This document shows, in pieces, positions 4,242 to 12,465 of a DNA stretch of 15,252 nt (within the stretch, counting starts at the first letter, position 1; every line of letters starts with the position of its first letter). The stretch comes from an uncultured Bacteroidota bacterium. GTDB lineage: Bacteria; Bacteroidota; Bacteroidia; NS11-12g; UBA955. The stretch spans positions 1 to 15,252 of the forward strand of contig CAJBKH010000230.1 in the NCBI GenBank assembly GCA_903953615.1. The letters are read 5' to 3'. The notes under the pieces are model-generated. The model saw nothing but the letters and a program-made list of their open reading frames with translations, made no database searches and had not been told where the DNA came from. A program made the position numbers and the translations under genes.

Positions 4242-6764
4242 TTACACCACCAACTCACCATTCACCAACAAATGGTGCTTCACAAATTTTAATTCATTGT
4301 AGGTAAAAGTATCACCTAATATACCTTTTATTTCAGTTAAAGTTTTATCAGGACTGGCCTTAAAAACCTTGGCAATTAAAGCCACATTTTCTTCATTGAC
4401 TAAACTATCAATAGTCACCTGCCCCATGCTAATTAAATCGGCCAAATGGGTGGCAATGGTAGAGGGCGATAGGTTGCGTTGCGCAGCAATTTGCTCCATT
4501 TTAAGTCCTTGTTGGAACAATGTAAAAGTGGTTTGCATGGAATCGCCAGCCGTTTGTTTACCAGCCGTAGCTTGCTCCTTTTCCTTTTTCATCGGCATGT
4601 CCATCACTGATTCTTGAAACGTTTTTTCAATTTTATGATCAATGCAATAGTCTTTGATAATAGCAATAATGGCGCTTCCGAATTGTGCAATTTTCTTTTT
4701 ACCCAAGCCTTTAATGGCCATTAATTCCGATTCAGTAACCGGTAATTTACTCACTATTTCTATCAATACTTTTTGCGCCAACACCATGTAAGGATCTAAG
4801 TCTTTATCGCTCGCCATTTCATCGCGCCATTGTTTTAAGCTGATGTACAACTCGCCATGTTGCATGGTTTTGGGCACATAAACTTTGGCTAACACCTGAC
4901 TCTTAATAATCGGTTTAAAATCAATTTCGGCATTGGCTTTGGCATGCATATAATCGGAAGCTACAAAACCAAACATCATTTTTTTGAAGCACTGAATTTT
5001 TACAAACACATTGCGCTGAAAATCTTCTAAGCCTTCATACACCGACTCCTTCACCAATTTATTATCCGAATCGATGATGATCTCTTTTGTTTTTTCATAA
5101 AACTCAACATCTAATCGGTGTGCAAAATAAGCACTGGCTTTTTTCACGCGTTCTTGCAAATCCATGTTGGTTTCGGGCAATGATTCATCGGCTAACAATT
5201 GCGCCATTTGCACTTTGAATTTTTCATTCACGGCATGAATATCCTTGGTATAGGCATCGTTCAATAATTTGATTTCTGGCTCCAAATTTCCATGTAAAAT
5301 ATTGCTATTACCTTCTATCAATTTGTTGAAATAACGGATGTCTTTTTCGATTACCGAAAAATCAAATAAATCGGCTAAGAGCATTTGTTGAAAACGCGTT
5401 TTAGATTCTTTCAAATCACCCGAATTGGGCAAATTGCGATGAATATCTTTTGTAAATTCAGCTACTACCTCATCCGTCTTAATACTATTACCAATAATAG
5501 GCGTACTGAGCACCATGCCTTCGAATGTTTTACAACGACTGAGCGCCACATATACCTGACCATGCGCAAAGGCCGCATTGGCATCGATAATGGCTTTCTC
5601 GAAGGTTAAACCCTGACTCTTGTGAATCGTGATGGCCCAAGCCAATTTTAAAGGGTATTGTTTAAAAGTACCGAGCACCTGTTCTTCAATTTCTTTGGTG
5701 CTAGGATTCAACACATATTTAATGTTTTGCCACTCCTCCTGCCCTACCACTATTTCGGCCAAATCGCTGTCGCATTTTACATAAATATCTTTGCCTTCTA
5801 TTTTTGTAACACGTCCAATTTTTCCATTGTAATAATTCTTATCGCGCGAACTATCGTTCTTTACAAACATCACTTGGGCATTCACCTTTAACTCCAACGT
5901 TACCTCGGTAGGATACGCATAACTCGGAAAATCATCTTTGATATCGGCATTGAAATAAGATGAACCCAATTTCAATTCGCTCAACTTGGTTTGATTGATT
6001 ATTTGCGCACTGTTATTGTGCGTTGTTAGGGTGATATAACCTTCATCATCGCCCGGTTTAAAATCAGGGATGTAACGCTCGTTCAACTCACTCAATAAAT
6101 CATAATCAACATTGTTATCTCTGATACTGTTCAGCATCTTGATAAAGTACTGATCGGATTGTCTGTAAATATGTTTGAGCTCAATGCTTATGGGCTCTGT
6201 TTTTTGAAGGGCTTTGCTACTAAAAAAATAAACGGTATCGTAATACTCTTTTAGCATGTTCCACTCATCGTCTTTGATTACGGGCGACAACTGATGCAAG
6301 TCACCAATCATTAACAACTGCACCCCACCAAAAGGTTGATAGTGATTTTTATACCTACGCAACACCTCGTCGATGGCATCGAGCATATCGGCACGCACCA
6401 TACTTATTTCATCTATCACCAATAAATCTAAACTCTGAATAAGTTTGATTTTTTCGCGGTTGAATTTTTTATTGTTGTTCTGTTGTGCGCCAGGATTGAA
6501 GCTAGCGCCCTTTTGCAAATGCTCGGGTATGTGCGGACCGAAAGGCAACTGAAAAAAGGAATGGATGGTAACACCACCTGCATTGATAGCCGCTACACCA
6601 GTGGGCGCTACAACGGCCATGCGCTTAGGCGAATGCTTTTTTAAATTGTGTAGAAAAGTGGTTTTACCAGTACCAGCCTTGCCCGTTAGAAAAATATTTT
6701 TATTGGTATATTCAACGTAATCGAGGGCTAGTTTTAGTTCAGGATTTTCTTCAAAGGTGTTCAT
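4242..6764 (-). CDS. Pif1-family DNA helicase with C-terminal HRDC and HTH domains
   Basis: An 840-residue superfamily 1B helicase, predicted to unwind DNA 5' to 3' in replication or repair. N-terminal motor motifs are intact: Walker A GKAGTGKTT (28-36), motif Ia VVAPTGVAAINAGG (51-64) with the TIHSFF segment, Walker B VIDEIS (116-121), motif III GDLHQLSP (154-161), motif IV ELKHIYRQ (195-202), AITIHKSQGLTF (377-388) and QVYVALSR (403-410). Residues about 450-630 are a helical linker I do not recognise. Residues about 638-706 resemble an HRDC domain, with the LMAIKGLGKKKIAQFG turn. Residues about 745-833 form a helix-turn-helix region like that at the C-terminus of some RecQ-type helicases (FQQGLKMEQIA, then LSPSTIATHLADLI). 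It starts at ATG 6764, where it aligns with the family start, and it is transcribed alone. Sequestration of DNA structures such as G-quadruplexes or stalled forks is known for Pif1 but only inferred here. Confidence 0.93.
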   Translation of the reverse strand: MNTFEENPELKLALDYVEYTNKNIFLTGKAGTGKTTFLHNLKKHSPKRMAVVAPTGVAAINAGGVTIHSFFQLPFGPHIPEHLQKGASFNPGAQQNNNKKFNREKIKLIQSLDLLVIDEISMVRADMLDAIDEVLRRYKNHYQPFGGVQLLMIGDLHQLSPVIKDDEWNMLKEYYDTVYFFSSKALQKTEPISIELKHIYRQSDQYFIKMLNSIRDNNVDYDLLSELNERYIPDFKPGDDEGYITLTTHNNSAQIINQTKLSELKLGSSYFNADIKDDFPSYAYPTEVTLELKVNAQVMFVKNDSSRDKNYYNGKIGRVTKIEGKDIYVKCDSDLAEIVVGQEEWQNIKYVLNPSTKEIEEQVLGTFKQYPLKLAWAITIHKSQGLTFEKAIIDANAAFAHGQVYVALSRCKTFEGMVLSTPIIGNSIKTDEVVAEFTKDIHRNLPNSGDLKESKTRFQQMLLADLFDFSVIEKDIRYFNKLIEGNSNILHGNLEPEIKLLNDAYTKDIHAVNEKFKVQMAQLLADESLPETNMDLQERVKKASAYFAHRLDVEFYEKTKEIIIDSDNKLVKESVYEGLEDFQRNVFVKIQCFKKMMFGFVASDYMHAKANAEIDFKPIIKSQVLAKVYVPKTMQHGELYISLKQWRDEMASDKDLDPYMVLAQKVLIEIVSKLPVTESELMAIKGLGKKKIAQFGSAIIAIIKDYCIDHKIEKTFQESVMDMPMKKEKEQATAGKQTAGDSMQTTFTLFQQGLKMEQIAAQRNLSPSTIATHLADLISMGQVTIDSLVNEENVALIAKVFKASPDKTLTEIKGILGDTFTYNELKFVKHHLLVNGELVV

Positions 6765-6824
6765 AGTAAAGTCATCAAACTGAAAGTTTCTTTTCTTTTT
6801 GAAACCTCATTTTTGATTGCCTTA

Positions 6825-6832
6825 CAAAGCTA
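6825..6832 (-). promoter_or_regulatory. Predicted -7 promoter element of the helicase gene
   Basis: TAGCTTTG on the minus strand fits TAnnTTTG fully. No convincing TTTG lies 19-21 bp upstream. The start of transcription would be near 6818, leaving a leader of about 54 nt before ATG 6764. Confidence 0.4.
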
Positions 6833-6862
6833 AAATAAATTGTATTGAAATCCTTCAACGTG

Positions 6863-6878
6863 GATAAGTTATCTTATC
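6863..6878. repeat. Perfect 6-4-6 inverted repeat GATAAG-TTAT-CTTATC
   Basis: It lies between the RlmI-like gene stop (6922) and the helicase promoter. No T-run follows on either strand, so it is not a good terminator. The left arm overlaps, on the minus strand, TTATCCACG, one mismatch from a DnaA box. Role unknown. Confidence 0.5.
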
Positions 6879-6921
6879 GAATGAATTTATATTTTTAAAA
6901 ATTCTCTGGTACAGGATGTTC

Positions 6922-8106
6922 CTAATCCACCATCAATACTAAGCCTTTCAAATACTCACTTTCTGGATGGTAAATATTTACAGGGTGGTCGGCCGGTTGG
7001 GTTAAGCGGTGCAAAATTTTAATATGTCGTTTGCTTTCAATCGCAGCCGATAAAATGGTTTGATTAAACGTAAAACTATCTACTACTTGAGAACAGCTAA
7101 AAGTAAACAACAAGCCTCCTTTTTTGACATATTTCAAACCTTCCATGTTCAAGCGTTTGTAACCCATCAAAGCATTGTGTTTGGCCCCTCTGTTTTTTGC
7201 AAAAGCAGGTGGATCTAAAATCACGATATCGTATTGTTGTTCGAGTGTTTTAAAATAATTAAAAGTATCTGCTGCAATGCCTTGGTGATTGGTGGCATTA
7301 GGCGCATTGGTCGCCATGTTCTCATTCAGCAATTCGATGGCCGATTTCGAAACATCTACTGAATCAACTTGTAAAGCTTGGTTCATTAAAGCATACACAG
7401 AAAAACCACCAGTGTACGCAAACGTATTTAAAACCGTTTTTCCTTTGGAATATTGCCCTACCAATTGTCGGTTATCGCGCTGATCGATGAAGAAACCAGT
7501 CTTCTGACCAGTGGTAAAATCGACTTTAAATTGGTACCCATTTTCGAGCACCATTTTATCTTCTTGCACACCATATAAAAAACCATTCGCAGCTTCGGGC
7601 ACTGCACCATGCAAGGTTTCAAAACTCTTATCGTAAATGGCTTTTAACTGCTTACCTAAAACATTGATCAAGGCTTGTGCAATCATATCGCGGTGGGCAT
7701 AAATACCACTAGTATGACATTGAATGACACAGGTACCTGCGTAATAATCAATCACCAAACCTGGAATATAATCGCCTTCGCCATGCATTAAACGGAAACA
7801 ATTCGTTAAAGGATTATCGGTAAAGCCCAAACGTTGGCGCATATCCCAACTGCTTTGAACAGAGGCATTCCAAAAGTCCTGATTGATATCAGTTTCAACA
7901 AATGAAAGAATTCTAACTGCGATGCTGCCATGTTGTACATAACCTACCCCTAAAAAATTGCCCTTATTGTCCGTAACATTCACCAAACTGCCTTCTGGCG
8001 TGTGTTTAATGTCTTTGGCCAGAGCGCCGCTAAACACCCAAGGGTGAAAACGTTGAAGGGATTTTTCTTTACCAGAATTCAGTTTCAGAGTTGGGTAGTC
8101 GTTCAT
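6922..8106 (-). CDS. rlmI: Class I SAM-dependent rRNA cytosine methyltransferase, RlmI-like
   Basis: A 394-residue protein from ATG 8106 (MNDYPTLKLNSGKEKSL). The N-terminal part (about 5-75, with SLQRFHPWVFSGA) is the PUA-type RNA-binding domain of the RlmI family. The Rossmann methyltransferase follows, with SAM motif I VLNTFAYTGGFS (225-236), the acidic DSVDVS (248-253), motif IV LDPPAFAK (297-304) and the SCS motif carrying the candidate catalytic Cys338. E. coli RlmI makes m5C1962 in 23S rRNA; the same target is likely but unproven. The frame is open to an ATG at 8136 (10 more residues, MKLKMDFCSR), but the family normally begins close to YPxLKL and the longer form would press into the divergent promoter, so I prefer 8106. 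It is divergent from the M1 aminopeptidase; the 157 bp after its stop hold no clear terminator. Confidence 0.92.
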   Translation of the reverse strand: MNDYPTLKLNSGKEKSLQRFHPWVFSGALAKDIKHTPEGSLVNVTDNKGNFLGVGYVQHGSIAVRILSFVETDINQDFWNASVQSSWDMRQRLGFTDNPLTNCFRLMHGEGDYIPGLVIDYYAGTCVIQCHTSGIYAHRDMIAQALINVLGKQLKAIYDKSFETLHGAVPEAANGFLYGVQEDKMVLENGYQFKVDFTTGQKTGFFIDQRDNRQLVGQYSKGKTVLNTFAYTGGFSVYALMNQALQVDSVDVSKSAIELLNENMATNAPNATNHQGIAADTFNYFKTLEQQYDIVILDPPAFAKNRGAKHNALMGYKRLNMEGLKYVKKGGLLFTFSCSQVVDSFTFNQTILSAAIESKRHIKILHRLTQPADHPVNIYHPESEYLKGLVLMVD

Positions 8107-8154
8107 TCGACTGCAAAAATCCATTTTTAGCTTCACATTCCACCAATTTTTTTG

Positions 8155-8162
8155 TAACTTTG
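8155..8162 (+). promoter_or_regulatory. Predicted -7 element of the aminopeptidase operon
   Basis: TAACTTTG fits TAnnTTTG. There is no good -33 TTTG at 19-21 bp. The predicted start lies only about 6-8 nt before ATG 8176, so the mRNA would be nearly leaderless. The box overlaps the divergent region shared with the rRNA methyltransferase gene. Confidence 0.4.
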
Positions 8163-8175
8163 TTATAATATTGTT

Positions 8176-10092
8176 ATGATACGTTTCAGTGCCTTGTTTT
8201 TATTGATTGGTCTATCCTTTTCTCTAAGCGCTCAGGTTGAGTTAGAGAGTCTTGCTAAAAGCGAGATTGCCAATTATTACAAGCTAAAGTACTACAGCAC
8301 CAAACGCAGTGGCAACGAGGGCATTGACATCGTCTATGCAGGCTTGTATCTGAATCCTAACATGAAAAACGCCTACCTCAAAGGCCACGTTAATTTTTAT
8401 TTTAAAACCAGCACGCCGATTAATCAATTGACGTTCGATTTAAGAAATGAATTGACCGTTGATAGTATTAAACACGGCAATGAGAAATTAATTTTCGTGC
8501 ACAGCCCGAATGAGATTATCACCATTGCATTCAACCAAACCATTGCTAGCAATACCATCGACAGTGTGCACATTTACTACCAAGGTTTGCCTGTTCAAAA
8601 TACACGCGCTTATGATAGAAATGTAACCGCCTCGGGCCCTATCATCGCCACCCTTTCCGAACCTTATGGGGCGCCTTATTGGTGGCCTTGTCGCGATAAT
8701 TTAATTGACAAGATTGATTCTTTAGACGTGCGTGTAACCGTTGATACCGCATACAAAGTGGCATCGAATGGCCTTTTACAATCCATCACCAAAGCCGATA
8801 CTATACATACCTACCATTGGAAACACCGCTATCCCATCGCCAATTATTTGGTTGCTTTTTCTGCCTCAAAATACAGTGTGTATTCCGATTATGCCTTACT
8901 AAAAAGTGGTAAAAATTTAGAAATCCGCAATTATGTTTTTCCGCACAGCGAAGCCGATGCAAGGTCCAAAACACCTGCCACCATTCCTATGATGCAATTG
9001 TTTGATACCTTGTTTGGTTTTTATCCCTTCGAAAGAGAACAATACGGTCATGCACAATTCACTGTTGGTGGCGGCATGGAACACCAAACCATGAGTTTCA
9101 TGGGAAATTTTGGATATGACCTTATCGCCCACGAATTAGCTCACCAATGGTTTGGCAATAAAATAACCTGCGGCACTTGGCACGACTTATGGCTCAACGA
9201 AAGTTTTGCTACTTATTGCAATTTATTGTGTTACGATTTTTTAAAACCACGTAGCGAATGGTACACCCAATTGCGCAACTTTAAACGCGACGCGTTATCG
9301 CAACCCAATGGCTCTGTGCGTTCGCAAGACACTTTGAATACTGGTGCTTTGTTTGAATACCGCACCACTTATCAAAAAGGTGCCATGGTTTTGCACCAAC
9401 TGCGTTGGCTCATTGGCGACCAAGCTTTTTTTGCAGGCCTTAGAAATTATTTAAAGTCCAATCAATTGGCGTATGGCTTTGCAAAGTCAAACAATTTGCA
9501 ATTCTATTTGGAACAAAGTTCGGGCATGAACCTTAGCGATTATTTTAATGATTGCATTGTGGGCGAAGGCTATCCTATTCACAATATCAAATGGACCCAA
9601 AAGGGCAATAAAGTCATCATCGATATTATACAATCCCAAAGTCACCCTTCGGTTGAATTGTACAATGTGCCGTTGCCAATTTTATTAAAAGGCTTAAATG
9701 GCGATACCCTTTTGCGCATTCCTATTAACAAAGCCATCGAAACCTATGAAATCAATTTGCCATTCATTGTTAAAGAATTGGTGTTCGATCCTTACGAATG
9801 GATACTTGGCAAAGCCAACATTAGTTTCCCTAAAAACAGTAACAGTGATTTACTTATTTTATATCCCAATCCTGGTGTGAGCAATTTTTACGCAGCACTT
9901 AACAACACCGATTTGATTGGGTATACTGTGTATGATGCGTCCTATAAAGCCATTTACAGCGAAACATTTTCCGAAAAAAAATTAAAAGGAACCATCCTTC
10001 CACTCGATTTTAAAAACCTTGCAAGTGGTTCGTATGTTATACAATTTAGCACGCCTACAAACTCTATAAGCAAACAACTCATCATTTATTAA
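8176..10092 (+). CDS. Secreted M1-family aminopeptidase with T9SS type A sorting domain
   Basis: A 638-residue zinc metallopeptidase that removes N-terminal residues from peptides. It has a signal peptide (MIRFSALFLLIGLSFSLSAQ, cleavage about residue 20), an M1 N-terminal beta domain (about 40-230), the substrate-binding GGGMEHQT (298-305; the Bacteroidota variant of GxMEN), zinc site HELAH (H319, H323) with E320 as general base and E342 as third ligand in WLNESFA, and Tyr399 in TTYQKGAM as the expected transition-state tyrosine. All catalytic residues are present. Residues about 555-638 (LLILYPNPGVSNFYA to SKQLIIY) form a type IX secretion sorting domain, so the protein is exported to the cell surface or medium. 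It is the first gene of a plus-strand operon; the MbnP-like gene starts 12 bp after its stop. The start is fixed by the signal peptide. Confidence 0.95.
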   Translation: MIRFSALFLLIGLSFSLSAQVELESLAKSEIANYYKLKYYSTKRSGNEGIDIVYAGLYLNPNMKNAYLKGHVNFYFKTSTPINQLTFDLRNELTVDSIKHGNEKLIFVHSPNEIITIAFNQTIASNTIDSVHIYYQGLPVQNTRAYDRNVTASGPIIATLSEPYGAPYWWPCRDNLIDKIDSLDVRVTVDTAYKVASNGLLQSITKADTIHTYHWKHRYPIANYLVAFSASKYSVYSDYALLKSGKNLEIRNYVFPHSEADARSKTPATIPMMQLFDTLFGFYPFEREQYGHAQFTVGGGMEHQTMSFMGNFGYDLIAHELAHQWFGNKITCGTWHDLWLNESFATYCNLLCYDFLKPRSEWYTQLRNFKRDALSQPNGSVRSQDTLNTGALFEYRTTYQKGAMVLHQLRWLIGDQAFFAGLRNYLKSNQLAYGFAKSNNLQFYLEQSSGMNLSDYFNDCIVGEGYPIHNIKWTQKGNKVIIDIIQSQSHPSVELYNVPLPILLKGLNGDTLLRIPINKAIETYEINLPFIVKELVFDPYEWILGKANISFPKNSNSDLLILYPNPGVSNFYAALNNTDLIGYTVYDASYKAIYSETFSEKKLKGTILPLDFKNLASGSYVIQFSTPTNSISKQLIIY

Positions 10093-10104
10093 ACCCATTA
10101 CAAT

Positions 10105-10872
10105 ATGAAATTTCCAAAATATTTATCCTTCCAATCAAAATTCAAAACCATTGCTATGGTGGTACTTAGCACACTTTTGTTGGTGGCTTGCGATGAGAAA
10201 CCCATCGACCCACCACAAGAAGAACCAAATGATAATGTTGAACTGACCTTTAAATTTAATTCATTTTTATCGGCTCCTTTCATCAGTACTGCTGGCGATA
10301 CAATCACTGTGAGCAAACTTAAATTTTTGATGTCGGGTTTCATTCTTGAAAAAACCACTGGTGAATTTATAACAATAGCAGATGCTTATGGCTTTTTAAG
10401 TTTAACAGAAAAAATAGATAGTTTCACCATTAAAAATGTGCCGAAAGGCGATTATAAATCAATTCGCTTTTTTGTTGGTATCGACTCAATAGTGAACCAC
10501 GCCAATCCTCAACAATGGCCACTCAACCATCCAATGAACCCTTCGGTAAACGATATGCACTGGGGCTGGTCGGGCGGTTATATTTTCAATGTGGTAGAAG
10601 GTTATTACAAAAACAAAGGATTTGATAAAGCCTACTCTTTTCATGTGGCGCTCGATAAAAACAAACGTCGCTATAGTTTTGTTACCAATTATACTTTAAT
10701 TAAAAATGGCAAATTCACTTTTAATGTGGATGCACAAAAATATTTTAGTAATACAATTAACTATAGCTTAAAAACGGATGGTGATTTTTCGCACTCTGGC
10801 GATCCTGATCCGGTAATGGATAAATTTATGCAAAACATTGGTGGTGTCTTAGAATTCACAAGTTTCAAATGA
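10105..10872 (+). CDS. MbnP-family lipoprotein (putative copper protein)
   Basis: A 255-residue exported lipoprotein. A basic N-terminus and hydrophobic stretch end in the lipobox LLVAC with Cys29. The mature part is an all-beta MbnP-type domain (about 44-254), with VELTFKFNSF, GDTITVSKLKFLMSGF and the family signature MNPSVNDMHWGWSGGYIF (144-161), followed by SFHVALD (178-184). In methanotroph MbnP a tryptophan is oxidised to kynurenine by the partner MbnH and then helps bind copper; W153 or W155 in HWGW is the natural candidate here, with H152, H142 and H180 as possible ligands (inference from the family). The stop overlaps the start of the di-haem enzyme gene by 4 nt (ATGA), showing translational coupling with that partner. 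There is no methanobactin gene in the window, as expected for the many MbnPH pairs outside methanotrophs. Confidence 0.9.
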   Translation: MKFPKYLSFQSKFKTIAMVVLSTLLLVACDEKPIDPPQEEPNDNVELTFKFNSFLSAPFISTAGDTITVSKLKFLMSGFILEKTTGEFITIADAYGFLSLTEKIDSFTIKNVPKGDYKSIRFFVGIDSIVNHANPQQWPLNHPMNPSVNDMHWGWSGGYIFNVVEGYYKNKGFDKAYSFHVALDKNKRRYSFVTNYTLIKNGKFTFNVDAQKYFSNTINYSLKTDGDFSHSGDPDPVMDKFMQNIGGVLEFTSFK

Positions 10873-11966
10873 TTAGAAAAATTTCATTTACAGCGCTGCT
10901 CCTTTTACTGCTTGTTACTAAAAGTTGTAAGAAGGACCAATACATTTCGCCTACAGGTGGCGATGAACCAAAAGCAAAGCTTTATACTTTAGAGCATCAA
11001 CCTTGGTATCCGCAGTTTAATTTACCTGCCGATAATGTATTGACGGAAGAAGGGGTTATGCTTGGTCGCATGCTCTTTTACGACCCAATAGTTTCGGGCG
11101 ATAGCACTTTAAGTTGCGCTAGTTGCCACCGCCAAACCAAAGGCTTTAGCGATCAACGCAGGGTGAGCAAAGGCATTACAGGGCAGTTGGGCAACCGACA
11201 AGCCATGCCCTTGCACAACCTCATGTGGAATAAATTATTCTTTTGGGATGGCCGTTCCAAAACCTTAAGGGAACAAGTGTTAGTGCCTATACAAGCGCAT
11301 GATGAGATGAACATGAACTTGTATTCCTTGGTGAAAAAACTTTCGAATACCCCACGCTACCAAACACAATTTAAAAAAGCATTCAACACCAACGAAATTG
11401 AGCCTCTACACTTAGCCAAAGGCTTAGAACAATTTCTTGTAACTATGATATCTTTTAACGCGCCTATTGATAAACTATGGGGCCGTACCGATACTTTAAA
11501 TGTGATTAGTGCTTCTGCGCTTCGCGGTTTGAATATATTTATGCAACCCACTGAAATGGGTGGGGCCGATTGTTTCCATTGCCATAGCAATATTCCTTTC
11601 TTTGGCATTAACAGTTTGAATGGTTCGATGTCTAACAACGGGCTCGACTTGGTGCATACCGACAAAGGCTTCGGCAATATCACGGGGCTATCGACAGACA
11701 TTGGCAAATTCAAAATTCCATCGCTGCGCAACGTGGCCGTTACATCCCCATATATGCATGATGGTCGCTTTACCACCCTCGAAGAAGTGATGGATTTTTA
11801 TTCGGACAATATTCAATTGAATTCACCAAACCTCGATATCAATATTGCTTCGCACGCCAAACAATTAAGTTTGAGCTCGCAGCAGAAGGCCGATTTGGTT
11901 GAATTTTTAAAGACCTTAACGGATACGACTTACCTAAACAATCCGGCCTTGAAGAATCCTTTTTAA
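10869..11966 (+). CDS. Di-haem cytochrome c peroxidase-like enzyme, MauG/MbnH type
   Basis: A 365-residue exported enzyme. The signal sequence ends at KSC with Cys20 followed by KKD, a typical Bacteroidota lipoprotein start. Two c-haem sites are present: CASCH (83-87) and CFHCH (235-239). The conserved inter-haem Trp of FFWDGRS is W126. Downstream of SPYMHDGRF is VMDFY with Tyr311, 14 residues after the motif His297; by my recalled alignment this is the position of the Tyr haem ligand in MauG, where classical bacterial peroxidases have Met. That favours a MauG/MbnH-type oxidase over an ordinary peroxidase. The family acts in the periplasm with peroxide through high-valent iron; MbnH converts a Trp of MbnP to kynurenine. 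Coupling by an ATGA overlap to the MbnP-like gene supports that role. The stop is shared with the convergent zinc-ribbon gene in a TTAA. Confidence 0.92.
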   Translation: MIRKISFTALLLLLLVTKSCKKDQYISPTGGDEPKAKLYTLEHQPWYPQFNLPADNVLTEEGVMLGRMLFYDPIVSGDSTLSCASCHRQTKGFSDQRRVSKGITGQLGNRQAMPLHNLMWNKLFFWDGRSKTLREQVLVPIQAHDEMNMNLYSLVKKLSNTPRYQTQFKKAFNTNEIEPLHLAKGLEQFLVTMISFNAPIDKLWGRTDTLNVISASALRGLNIFMQPTEMGGADCFHCHSNIPFFGINSLNGSMSNNGLDLVHTDKGFGNITGLSTDIGKFKIPSLRNVAVTSPYMHDGRFTTLEEVMDFYSDNIQLNSPNLDINIASHAKQLSLSSQQKADLVEFLKTLTDTTYLNNPALKNPF

Positions 11967-12322
11967 ACTTCGCGTTTTACAAGGATATAACGATTTTCTT
12001 CGATGCGCATGTAGCCAAATTCGTAGCACAGACGATAGGTGGTGCCTGTTTTGGTTTCGTAAATTCCCGTATGGAAATCGAAATTAAAACCAGCTTCTTT
12101 TAATTTTTTCTCGCTCACCGTAATCTTGCCTTCTTTAGGAATAAGGGTTTCGAGTATGCGTCGGTTTTTGCGCAGGGCATTGTTAACCTTTTTAACAAAG
12201 GTATTGGCATCGGAATGCTGTTTGTTGTTGTAGTTGTTGCGACAGGCATCATCGCAGAATTTCTTGTCACTGCGCCCGTTGATGGGTTTACCGCAGTCGA
12301 GGCATTGTTTGATTTCAGTCAT
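11963..12322 (-). CDS. Small zinc-ribbon protein, function unknown
   Basis: A 119-residue protein starting MTEIKQCLDCGKPINGRSD. Four cysteines, C7, C10, C23 and C27 (CLDCG and FCDDAC), form a treble-clef or zinc-ribbon site, followed by RNNYNNKQ, a basic helical stretch (VKKVNNALRKNRRILETLI) and a C-terminal segment with alternating hydrophobic residues (GYMRIEENRYILVKREV). It resembles conserved Bacteroidota hypothetical proteins with an N-terminal zinc ribbon; nucleic-acid binding is plausible from the cysteines and basic helix but not shown. The frame is open upstream to 12445, but the start at 12322 begins just before the zinc motif and is preceded by an excellent promoter (12342-12372), so the longer form is rejected. 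It converges on the di-haem gene with a 4-nt overlap. Confidence 0.85.
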   Translation of the reverse strand: MTEIKQCLDCGKPINGRSDKKFCDDACRNNYNNKQHSDANTFVKKVNNALRKNRRILETLIPKEGKITVSEKKLKEAGFNFDFHTGIYETKTGTTYRLCYEFGYMRIEENRYILVKREV

Positions 12323-12341
12323 GTTTGATAGTTTAGTTGAA

Positions 12342-12372
12342 CAATTATAGGAAAATTTTTTGAAAAGGCAAA
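12342..12372 (-). promoter_or_regulatory. Predicted promoter of the zinc-ribbon gene
   Basis: On the minus strand TTTG (12369-12372), a 19-bp spacer and TATAATTG (12342-12349) match the Bacteroidota consensus at all but one position. The start would be near 12335, about 13 nt before ATG 12322. Confidence 0.7.
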
Positions 12373-12405
12373 AAAAGGGGTGGCGGCACACCGATGGGGG
12401 GATTG

Positions 12406-12450
12406 AGGGTTTGTCACTTTTTTTGCAGAGCAAAAAAACCGCCAAACCCT
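12406..12450. repeat. 45-nt imperfect palindrome (long hairpin)
   Basis: The outer stem is AGGGTTTG (12406-12413) with CAAACCCT (12443-12450). A 4-nt internal loop on each side separates it from the inner stem TTTTTTTGC (12418-12426) with GCAAAAAAA (12430-12438), which closes a 3-nt loop AGA. It lies upstream of the zinc-ribbon promoter in the 349-bp gap. Its U-run sits inside the stem, so it is not a standard terminator; it may be a small mobile or REP-like remnant. Confidence 0.7.
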
Positions 12451-12465
12451 TTGATGGGGATGGAC

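Noticed and set aside
12323..12445. 41-residue N-terminal extension of the zinc-ribbon protein
   Set aside because: It runs through the promoter and the hairpin region, and the zinc-ribbon motif begins just after ATG 12322.
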